From positions 124,001-188,000 of the forward strand of contig NZ_WAAO01000001.1 of assembly GCF_008868005.1 (NCBI RefSeq): a DNA stretch of 64,000 nt. The letters are read 5' to 3'. The notes under the pieces were generated by a model, which saw nothing but the letters and a program-made list of their open reading frames with translations, made no database searches and was not told where the DNA came from. Of the stretch, positions 16,368-22,656 are shown one piece after another (within the stretch, counting starts at the first letter, position 1; each line of letters begins with the position of its first letter). Source of the stretch: Microbacterium algeriense. GTDB taxonomy: Bacteria; Actinomycetota; Actinomycetes; Actinomycetales; Microbacteriaceae. The position numbers and the translations under genes were made by a program.

Positions 16368-16407
16368 AATTGCGCAATATAACTTGCGCAATTGTTCTTG
16401 CGCATTT
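16368..16407. promoter_or_regulatory. ArsR-type operator between divergent genes
   Basis: AATTGCGCAA (16368-16377), 6-nt spacer, TTGCGCAATT (16384-16393): a perfect 10-bp dyad. A further TTGCGCATT half-site lies at 16399-16407, and a -10-like TACTCT (16407-16412) is 6 nt before the MFS ATG. Binding would block the MFS promoter directly. Confidence 0.82.
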
Positions 16408-16418
16408 ACTCTCGTCGC

Positions 16419-17786
16419 ATGACCACCGTGACCGAGACCCATCGCCTGTGGCGCAACGCCCGTTACCTCACCTGGCTGGTGAGCGACACGAGCAAGGGCC
16501 TCGCGGCCGCCCTGTTCGGCTTCGCGATCCCGCTGCTCGCCCTCATCGTCACGAACGATCCCGCCCAGGCCGGCATCATCGGCGGCGCCGGGATGGTCGC
16601 GCGACTGCTGATGACCCTCGCCGGGGGCGTGCTCGCCGACCGTCACCGCCGCATCGCGCTGATGCTTCTCGGCTCGTTGATCGGGATCGTGCTCGCCGGA
16701 GGGTTCACGCTGTTGGCGCTCGGCGACGCGCTGACCTTCGCTTCGCTCCTCGTGATCGACGTGCTGCTCGCGGCACGCAGCGGCCTCTTCGACGTCGCCG
16801 GCGAGAGCGCGATCAAGGAGATCGTCCCCGACGAGGCGATGGGTCGCGCGCAGGCCGCGAACCAGGGGCGCGACGCGGTGCTTCAGCTCGCGGGCGGCCC
16901 CCTGGGCGGCCTGCTGCTCGGCGTCGGCGGATGGCTGGTCGGCGCGGTGATGACGCTCTGCCACGTGATCGCGGCCCTGACCGCGTGGATGCTGGGGCGT
17001 CAGGCGTGTCGCACCGGAATGGTCGATGCGGGCGAAAACCCAGACCACCTGCGTGCTGCGCGACGCGTCGAGCCCGAACACGCCGCAGGCACGGCGGATG
17101 GTCTGGGTTTCGGCACCTCGACGACCCCGCCCGCGGCGAAGCCCGACGCGTGGAAGGAGCTGCGCGAGGGGTTCGGGTGGCTGCTCTCCCGTCCCGACCT
17201 CGGCGGGGTGCTGCTCATCACGACGGTCATCAACCTCGGCTTCAACGCCACGATCACCACCATCATGTACGCCCTCCAGCAGGACGGACATTCGGAGCTT
17301 CTGATCGGCACCCTGAGCGCGTCGATCGGCGCCGTGATGCTCGCGGGAGCCGTGGTGGCCCCTCTGCTCATCCCGCGCATCAAGGCCGGAATCCTGGCGA
17401 TCGCGGGGCTCTCCGTGATCTCGGCAGGTGCCATCGTGCTGTCGATGGTCACCGACCCGCTGATCATCGCCGTGGTGCTCGGCGTCTCGGTGTTGCTGGT
17501 CCCGGCGCTCAATGCCGGCATGATGGGCTACTTCATGGTCGCGACCCCGAGCCACCTGCTGGGGCGTGCCAACAGTGCTGCCGGCGTTCTCGGCATGGGC
17601 GCGATGCCGCTGGCACCACTCATCGCCGGCTTCGGCCTCGCCTGGATCGGCCGAGAGTGGACCATCCTGGTGTGCGCAGCGCTCTGCCTCGTCGCCGTAG
17701 TGATGGCTGTCAGCAATCGGGCGTTGCGCGCTCTGCCCGTCGAGTCCCGCTGGGCCGAGCACGCGAAGCAGTACGAGAAGGGCTGA
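16419..17786 (+). CDS. MFS transporter (MFS_3/EntS-like)
   Basis: 455-residue major facilitator protein with 12 predicted spans. Conserved loop LADRHRRIALM lies between spans 2 and 3, and DVAGESAIKEIVPDEAMGRAQAANQGRDAVLQLAGGPLGG is typical of the EntS-like exporter branch. ATG 16419 is preferred over an in-frame ATG 9 codons earlier that would lie on the operator. Residues ~206-231, in the central cytoplasmic loop between spans 6 and 7, are encoded by an ~80-bp palindromic element (17033-17112) inserted in frame. Probably a drug or siderophore exporter controlled by the divergent ArsR-type regulator. Confidence 0.9.
   Translation: MTTVTETHRLWRNARYLTWLVSDTSKGLAAALFGFAIPLLALIVTNDPAQAGIIGGAGMVARLLMTLAGGVLADRHRRIALMLLGSLIGIVLAGGFTLLALGDALTFASLLVIDVLLAARSGLFDVAGESAIKEIVPDEAMGRAQAANQGRDAVLQLAGGPLGGLLLGVGGWLVGAVMTLCHVIAALTAWMLGRQACRTGMVDAGENPDHLRAARRVEPEHAAGTADGLGFGTSTTPPAAKPDAWKELREGFGWLLSRPDLGGVLLITTVINLGFNATITTIMYALQQDGHSELLIGTLSASIGAVMLAGAVVAPLLIPRIKAGILAIAGLSVISAGAIVLSMVTDPLIIAVVLGVSVLLVPALNAGMMGYFMVATPSHLLGRANSAAGVLGMGAMPLAPLIAGFGLAWIGREWTILVCAALCLVAVVMAVSNRALRALPVESRWAEHAKQYEKG
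17033..17112. repeat. 80-bp palindrome inserted in frame in the MFS gene
   Basis: Left arm CGAAAACCCAGACCA (17033-17047) pairs with TGGTCTGGGTTTCG (17099-17112) with one bulged A. A second stem CCTGCG/CGCAGG (17048-17053, 17084-17089) extends it. The sequence is translated through without a stop within the hydrophilic central loop (ENPDHLRAARRVEPEHAAGTAD). Confidence 0.8.
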
Positions 17787-17809
17787 GCTCCCAGGGGAGT
17801 GCGATCGGG

Positions 17810-18010
17810 CTAGAGCGCTCCGGTCAGTGCGGCGATTCCCGCCAGCAGGGACACGAGGGCGAGCACGAGCGCGACCGCGATGAGGACGGCATGCACCTTG
17901 AGGAACGCCGTGGCCTTACCGTTCTCATCCCGCGCCCGCGGGTCCTTGGACACACGCTTGTAGAACTGCGGCCAGACCAGGGCGTTGAAGGCGGCGTTGA
18001 GGAACAGCAC
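17810..18010 (-). CDS. SCO4848 family membrane protein
   Basis: 66-residue protein with two hydrophobic segments: a short N-terminal one (LFLNAAFNALVWP) and VLIAVALVLALVSLLAGIAALTG. The charged segment KRVSKDPRARDENG lies between them. It resembles the small SCO4848-type membrane proteins of actinobacteria, whose function is unknown. The only usable start is GTG at 18010, and the frame stays open upstream (LPLLFPVVLFLN), so the N-terminus appears shorter than usual. It may have been cut by the AT-richer DNA that begins here. Confidence 0.68.
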   Translation of the reverse strand: MLFLNAAFNALVWPQFYKRVSKDPRARDENGKATAFLKVHAVLIAVALVLALVSLLAGIAALTGAL

Positions 18011-18032
18011 GACGGGGAAGAGAAGAGGTAGT

Positions 18033-18061
18033 TTGGAGCAGTAACACTTTAGATGTTAAAT
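18033..18061 (+). promoter_or_regulatory. Promoter with operator-like dyad for the small-ORF pair
   Basis: A -35-like TTGGAG (18033-18038), 17 nt, then TTAAAT (18056-18061), 18 nt before the GTG at 18080. The -10 region overlaps a dyad TAACA (18042-18046)/TGTTA (18054-18058). The stretch is clearly AT-richer than its surroundings. Confidence 0.45.
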
Positions 18062-18079
18062 GCTCACGAAGGAGTGGCT

Positions 18080-18226
18080 GTGTCAACATTGGGTTACGCA
18101 CTGTCAGCGCTCGTCGGGCTCATTCTCGTCTTCACTGGCGTCCTCAAGCTTCGAGAAGGACGCAAGTGTTCTCTGTGCGCTTCGCAGAACTGTCGGAGGT
18201 GGACCTATGCGTGCTGCGGATTCTGA
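18080..18226 (+). CDS. Small membrane peptide with cysteine-rich tail
   Basis: 48 residues, GTG start 5 nt after AAGGAG. One predicted membrane helix (ALSALVGLILVFTGVL) is followed by a basic stretch KLREGRK and a tail with five cysteines (CSLCASQNCRRWTYACC). Its stop lies 18 nt inside the next ORF, which has its own ribosome site. I do not recognise a family. The tail could bind metal or form disulfides. The start of a DoxX/MauE-like protein truncated by a frameshift is an alternative reading. It is too short to score well in standard gene finding. Confidence 0.5.
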   Translation: MSTLGYALSALVGLILVFTGVLKLREGRKCSLCASQNCRRWTYACCGF

Positions 18227-18521
18227 CCTGGAGAACACTGTGTCGGACGATGACGACGGCCGGACTCAGCGGGCGAAACGGTGGGCACTTCTGTCGTTGA
18301 CGTTCGCGTTCAACGCTTTCGCGACGTACTACTACCTCGCCAATGCGGAGATAACGCACCCCGCCGTGCTGACCACAGGCCTCGTGGTTCTCTGGGCCGT
18401 TTGGGTGGCCTTGCTGGTCGACACTCTGATCGCACGCGGAGCGAAGCGGATGCACCGCGCCGTCGCCAACGTCGCCCCGGTGTGCGTCGTCATCGGTGTG
18501 GCTCTGTACTTCCTGGTCTAG
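18207..18521 (+). CDS. Small three-span membrane protein, unknown
   Basis: 104-residue protein. An acidic N-terminus (SDLENTVSDDDDG) precedes three hydrophobic segments: WALLSLTFAFNAFATYYYLA, VLTTGLVVLWAVWVALLVDTLI and VAPVCVVIGVALYFLV. ATG 18207 is preceded by GGAGG at 18195-18199, a good ribosome site, and overlaps the upstream 48-residue ORF by 20 nt, so the two are probably coupled. An in-frame ATG at 18060 gives a longer reading but would start inside the promoter and carry a nonsense leader. No family recognised. Confidence 0.65.
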   Translation: MRAADSDLENTVSDDDDGRTQRAKRWALLSLTFAFNAFATYYYLANAEITHPAVLTTGLVVLWAVWVALLVDTLIARGAKRMHRAVANVAPVCVVIGVALYFLV

Positions 18522-18653
18522 CGGGACGCTGCACGAAGCTCGGCCCCCCGCTTCAGCATCGACATACCGAACGCGCGCAATCATCCGCGCGAATTCTTGG
18601 ACGGCGACATGTATCAGGAAGCTCTTGCCGTGCTCCTGGTAGGTGTGATCACA

Positions 18654-19289
18654 ATGGGCTTCATGATCGACGGTGCCCCCGGCGCCGCTCTCGATCCTGC
18701 TTCGGATGACGGGCGCGCACGCTGGGAGCGCGCCGCTGACCTGTTCGGTGCATGGCGAGAGGGCGACAGCCGCGCGATGGACGAGCTCGTCCGCCTGATG
18801 ACACCCGTGCTGTGGCACGTGGTGCGCGCGTACGGACTCGAGCGCACCCTCGCGGAGGACGTCGTGCAGACCACCTGGCTCCGGCTCGTGCGCGGTCACG
18901 GATCCATCAGCGATCCACGGGCCGTGTCGGCCTGGCTCACCACGACCGCGCGCCGAGAGGCCTGGAAGATCGCGAAGGCGCACGGCCGCGTCGACACCAC
19001 GGACACGGACGACCTCGACACCCTGCTCCCCGAGCAGGCTTCCGCCGAGGAGCACGCGACCCTCGGCGACGAGAACCGACGCCTGTGGGCCGCCGTGCGC
19101 CGGCTCACGGACCGCTGCCAGCGGCTCCTGCGCGTGATCGCTTTCGACGACCGCCCCGACTACGCCCGACTCGCCGTGGAGCTGGCGATGCCCGTCGGAA
19201 GCATCGGTCCCACGCGGAACCGCTGTCTCGCCAAGCTCCGCACGCTGCTGGAAGCGCCGCAGACACCGCAGACAGGGGGGCTGGCATGA
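18654..19289 (+). CDS. ECF-type sigma factor heading a protease cassette
   Basis: 211-residue sigma-70 family protein. Region 2 spans the segment from WERAADLFGAWREGD to EDVVQTTWLRLVRGHGSI, and region 4 is the C-terminal helix-turn-helix ending IGPTRNRCLAKLR. The start is uncertain: ATG 18654 and ATG 18663 are both plausible, while 18597 would add a hydrophobic leader unlike sigma factors. The stop overlaps the next gene (ATGA), a small partner protein that probably acts as a cognate regulator. This sigma factor likely drives the downstream S8 and CHAT protease genes (inference from order). Confidence 0.88.
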   Translation: MGFMIDGAPGAALDPASDDGRARWERAADLFGAWREGDSRAMDELVRLMTPVLWHVVRAYGLERTLAEDVVQTTWLRLVRGHGSISDPRAVSAWLTTTARREAWKIAKAHGRVDTTDTDDLDTLLPEQASAEEHATLGDENRRLWAAVRRLTDRCQRLLRVIAFDDRPDYARLAVELAMPVGSIGPTRNRCLAKLRTLLEAPQTPQTGGLA

Positions 19290-19741
19290 CCGAGCAGGAG
19301 GATGCCCGGATGTTCGCGCGGCTCCGGTCGCTCTGGAACGACGTCGATCCGGTTCCGGCGGGACTCATCGACCGCATGGTCGCCACGGTCGCCGCCGATG
19401 GACTGAACCGCGAGTACGCGCTGCTCACCCTCGTCGAAGGGCAGCTCGGGGCGGTGCGCGGCGAGGCCGATGCGCTCACCCTGCAGTTCAGCGACGGCTC
19501 GACCAGCATCCTGCTCCATGTGACGACCACCGCGTCGGGGCGGCGCCGGGTGGACGGCTGGGTCGACACCGCCGCGGCGGAGATCGTGCTGACGCAGGGG
19601 GAGCGATCGCGGTCGACCTCGCCGGAGGAGACCGGCCGCTTCGTGTTCGACGATGTGCCGCCCGGCCTCACGCGCGTGCGCCTGACGACCGTGATCGGAG
19701 ACGAGTCCCGTACTCTCTCAACCCCGCAGTTCGAGCTGTGA
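19286..19741 (+). CDS. Sigma-factor partner protein of the protease cassette
   Basis: 151 residues, unrecognised by motif. The N-terminal helical part (MFARLRSLWNDVDPVPAGLIDRMVATVAADGL) resembles short anti-sigma-like or zinc-less regulatory segments. The C-terminal half reads as a beta-rich domain (RVDGWVDTAAAEIVL..GRFVFDDVPPGLTRVRL) like a carboxypeptidase-regulatory fold. There is no transmembrane segment. It is translationally coupled to the sigma gene by an ATGA overlap and lies 61 nt before the S8 protease. A cytoplasmic anti-sigma role is the simplest reading, but untested. Confidence 0.72.
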   Translation: MTEQEDARMFARLRSLWNDVDPVPAGLIDRMVATVAADGLNREYALLTLVEGQLGAVRGEADALTLQFSDGSTSILLHVTTTASGRRRVDGWVDTAAAEIVLTQGERSRSTSPEETGRFVFDDVPPGLTRVRLTTVIGDESRTLSTPQFEL

Positions 19742-19802
19742 CCCGCGGGCTCCGCCCGTCGAAGATGATGCCGCGGGGCGACCCGCACGGAGAGGATGAC
19801 GC

Positions 19803-21371
19803 ATGGACCAGCCCAGGGGATGGACCTGGCAGGACAGAGCCGAAGGCTCGATCCGTCGGGGCACGGCCCTCGACCCGAGCACCGAGCCGGTGGACGGCAT
19901 CCGCGCTTTCCCGACCGCCTATCTGCCCGAGCGTCTGCTCATCACCAGATCCCTCGCGGACCAGGAGGCCTATGACCGGGAGGTGCGGACCCTTCGCGAT
20001 GCCGCCGACACCTTCGGATGGCAGCTCGAGATCGAGGACGGCGCCAGAGAGACCGGTGACGGCGAGCTCGTTCCTGGCGTGCCCGGCTTCCTGAGGGCAC
20101 GGCTGCGCACGCCCGACGAGCCGGTCCGCGGCGAGTCCCCCGTCGCTCCCGATGCCTGGCGTGTGCTGCAGCGCGCCCGGCGCATGTCGCGCTCGCCCAT
20201 GCCGCGCACGAGCCTCGACCACGTGCTGTCCATCGATCCGGTCGGCCTCAACCCGTTCACGCGGACGAACCCGTTCACCCGCACCAACCCCTTCACCCGC
20301 ACGAACCCGGTGCGCGGCGAAGGCGGTGCCGGCGGCAGCGACGACTACCTCGAGCCCGGGCGCGGGGCGCGCCAGCCCGTCACCTGGCTGGGTCCGGCCC
20401 CGGCGCGCGGCCCCGATCCCGAGCGCGGACGACGGCCCGTGGTCGCGGTGCTCGACACCGGCTGCGGCGAGCACTCCTGGCTGCCGGACGACATCGTCAC
20501 GCGGAGGATCGACCTCGACGGCGTGCCGGTCGGACTCACGGATGACGCCGATCCGGAGCGGTACCCCGACCTGTACGGGCAGCTGGACGGCGAGATCGAT
20601 GCGGTGGCAGGACACGGCACCTTCATCGCGGGAGTCGTGCGGCAGGCGGCTCCGGACGCGGACATCCTCTCGATCCGGGTCGCCGGAGCTCTCGGCGTGA
20701 TCGACGAGAGCACGCTGCTGGAGACCGTGGCCCAGGTGGTGACGCTGTTGAGCCGGCACCGCGAGGACCCGACGACAGGCTTCCCGATCGACGTGCTGAA
20801 CCTGTCGCTCAGCTACTACCACGAGACCCCGACCGACGGCCTGTTCAGCCTGACGCTGTACCGGCTGCTCGCCAGGGCGCGAGAGCTCGGCTGCGTGGTC
20901 GTCTGCTCCGCCGGCAACGACGCGATCGACCGGCCCGCCTTCCCCGCATCCCTGTGGCCGTGGCCGGGCTCGGACAACGGTCTCCCCGCAGACACGGATG
21001 CACCGCTCGTATCGGTCGGCGCGCTGAACCCGTCTGCGCAGTCCGTCGCCCTGTTCTCGAACATCGGCCCGTGGGTGCAGACCTTCGCCCCGGGTGCGGC
21101 CGTGGTGAGCACGTCCCCTGCGTTCGTGGGCGGCACCCAGGCGATGACCCGGGCGGACGTGGACGGCCTCCGCCGCGAGACGATCGACCCCGACGACTAC
21201 CGCGGCGGCTTCGCGGTGTGGAGCGGCACCTCGTTCGCGGCGCCGTACGTCGCCGCGCGCATCGCCGCGGAGCTCGGCACCGTGCCGGACGAGGGCGTCG
21301 ACCCCGCGGCCGCCGCGAAGGCCGTCGCCGCGGTCCTGAAGTCGCTGCCGACCCCGGTCGATCCGACCTGA
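19803..21371 (+). CDS. S8 (subtilisin) family serine peptidase without signal peptide
   Basis: 522-residue subtilase. The triad is visible: Asp218 (VLDTGCG), His271 (AGHGTFIAGVV) and Ser477 (SGTSFAAPYVAA). The N-terminal ~200 residues are a charged pro-region or adaptor, including three perfect NPFTRT repeats (residues 150-167) just before the catalytic domain. There is no signal peptide and no transmembrane anchor, so it should act in the cytoplasm, which is unusual for S8 enzymes. ATG follows GGAGAGG. It lies downstream of an ECF sigma factor and upstream of a CHAT protease, suggesting a regulated proteolytic cascade. Confidence 0.9.
   Translation: MDQPRGWTWQDRAEGSIRRGTALDPSTEPVDGIRAFPTAYLPERLLITRSLADQEAYDREVRTLRDAADTFGWQLEIEDGARETGDGELVPGVPGFLRARLRTPDEPVRGESPVAPDAWRVLQRARRMSRSPMPRTSLDHVLSIDPVGLNPFTRTNPFTRTNPFTRTNPVRGEGGAGGSDDYLEPGRGARQPVTWLGPAPARGPDPERGRRPVVAVLDTGCGEHSWLPDDIVTRRIDLDGVPVGLTDDADPERYPDLYGQLDGEIDAVAGHGTFIAGVVRQAAPDADILSIRVAGALGVIDESTLLETVAQVVTLLSRHREDPTTGFPIDVLNLSLSYYHETPTDGLFSLTLYRLLARARELGCVVVCSAGNDAIDRPAFPASLWPWPGSDNGLPADTDAPLVSVGALNPSAQSVALFSNIGPWVQTFAPGAAVVSTSPAFVGGTQAMTRADVDGLRRETIDPDDYRGGFAVWSGTSFAAPYVAARIAAELGTVPDEGVDPAAAAKAVAAVLKSLPTPVDPT
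20250..20303 (+). repeat. Three 18-bp tandem repeats coding NPFTRT
   Basis: Three consecutive 18-bp units, with only synonymous differences, encode NPFTRT three times followed by NPVRG. They sit in the linker between the N-terminal region and the S8 catalytic domain, where autoprocessing or substrate docking could occur. Confidence 0.88.
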
Positions 21372-21628
21372 CAAGCCCCCGGGGCGGGCCGTCCGTACCG
21401 ATGCGGGCGGCCCGCCCTGGGAAACCTCCCTGGCGCGCGGGTGGACGCCTGTCGGACGAATGCTCGGACGTCGGGGCTGCGGCTCGGCCTGGCAGCGGGC
21501 GCAGCAACATATTGCCGTGTCGTTTCAAAGGTATTATGTTACATGACGTACGCGACAGACAGAGCAAACAGAGAGAGCTGATCGGCCAAAACGCAAACGT
21601 CACGTCAGGCCGGCGGATAGGCAGAATC

Positions 21629-22291
21629 ATGGAAGCAAAGAAGCTGTTCCTCACGTTCACTGGTGTGACGGTCCTCGCCCTAACCGCATTGATGCCCACC
21701 GCCTCGTTCGCTTCGGCGACCGACGACTGGTCCAGCGTCAGTCAAACGGAAGTTCTCGAACTTGCCGCGGCACTGAAGGTGCCGGCGAAAACCGAATCTG
21801 CGATCGGCCAGGCGTATCTGTCTTTGAGCGATTCAGAGCAGGTTGCAGTGCTCCAGACCCTTCGGGCCGACCCGGGCGCATTGATCGAGTGGGAGGAGTC
21901 GACTCCGATCGCTGCGAAAGCGGCCGTCGGCGAACACGCACCCGGGTTGTCCACCCGCGCGGCCCGGGGCACAGCTCTGGTGGCCACAGACAGCAAGACG
22001 GCGTATCTGCTCGGTATCCCGATCGGCACGTGGGTCATCGAGTACAAGTACTATGCGACTTCAACGGCTGTCACAGGGAACATTGATTGCCAAGGTTGGT
22101 TCAGTGGGATCGGTGTCTCGGACACGGTGAAAGAGTCTTCCTACGTTGTCAACGGGCGAGGGACCTGTAGCGCTCGCCACACGATGAGCTTCGTTTTCAA
22201 GGGATCCCCAATCCAGTGGAACAAGCTCCATACCTTCACCACGAACTCCGGGAATCCCCGCTCCCTCAGCGGGTCTATCAAGAGCGTCTAG
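21629..22291 (+). CDS. Secreted protein of unknown function
   Basis: 220 residues with a classical signal peptide (MEAKKLFLTFTGVTVLALTALMPTASFASA, cleavage after ASFASA). A helical region follows (VSQTEVLELAAALKVPAKTESAIGQAYLSLS) and then a beta-rich C-terminal domain (GTWVIEYKYYATSTAVTGNIDCQG..) with two cysteines that could pair. GC and codon use are lower than in neighbouring genes, and the preceding 257 nt are also AT-richer. Not recognised. It sits between the S8 and CHAT genes, as either a substrate of the protease system or an inserted secreted effector. Confidence 0.75.
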   Translation: MEAKKLFLTFTGVTVLALTALMPTASFASATDDWSSVSQTEVLELAAALKVPAKTESAIGQAYLSLSDSEQVAVLQTLRADPGALIEWEESTPIAAKAAVGEHAPGLSTRAARGTALVATDSKTAYLLGIPIGTWVIEYKYYATSTAVTGNIDCQGWFSGIGVSDTVKESSYVVNGRGTCSARHTMSFVFKGSPIQWNKLHTFTTNSGNPRSLSGSIKSV

Positions 22292-22300
22292 CATCGGCAC

Positions 22301-22585
22301 ATGCCCCAGACGAAGACGCGACCGACGGCAGCATGGATCCTCGGGCTTTCGCTCGCTTCGATCGCACTGGCCGTTGCGACCCCCTGGGCGATCCTCTTCC
22401 AGGTGGCGCTGTTCGCGATCGCGGTCTCCCACCTGACACAGAAGCCTGCAAGGAGGGACAGGACACTACTTCTCCTCGCGTGCGGGGCGATCACCGTCTC
22501 CCTCATCTGGGTCATTGCGACAGGACTCATGATCTACGCGTTCAGAGGTGACGTGGATGTCACGTCAGTGCCGCTGCCGTCCTGA
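22301..22585 (+). CDS. Small three-span membrane protein
   Basis: 94 residues with three hydrophobic segments (WILGLSLASIALAVATPWAI, LFQVALFAIAVSHL, LLLLACGAITVSLIWVIATGLMIYAF) and a short periplasmic end. The ATG is only 9 nt after the stop of the secreted protein gene, so the two form a pair. GC is lower than in the flanks. No family recognised; a secreted toxin plus membrane immunity protein is one possible reading of the pair, with no direct support. Confidence 0.68.
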   Translation: MPQTKTRPTAAWILGLSLASIALAVATPWAILFQVALFAIAVSHLTQKPARRDRTLLLLACGAITVSLIWVIATGLMIYAFRGDVDVTSVPLPS

Positions 22586-22656
22586 CCGGCATCCATACCG
22601 GCTGGGCCCGGCACCGCGCTCTTCCCTGAGACGCCCACGCACGGCATCCTGGACGG

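Noticed and set aside
16341..17762. 473-codon minus-strand ORF across the MFS gene
   Set aside because: His/Arg/Asp-rich shadow without domains; the plus strand is a clear MFS protein.
18060..18206. Upstream start giving a 153-residue version of the small membrane protein
   Set aside because: It would begin inside the -10 region and add a sequence with no hydrophobic or domain character; ATG 18207 has its own ribosome site.
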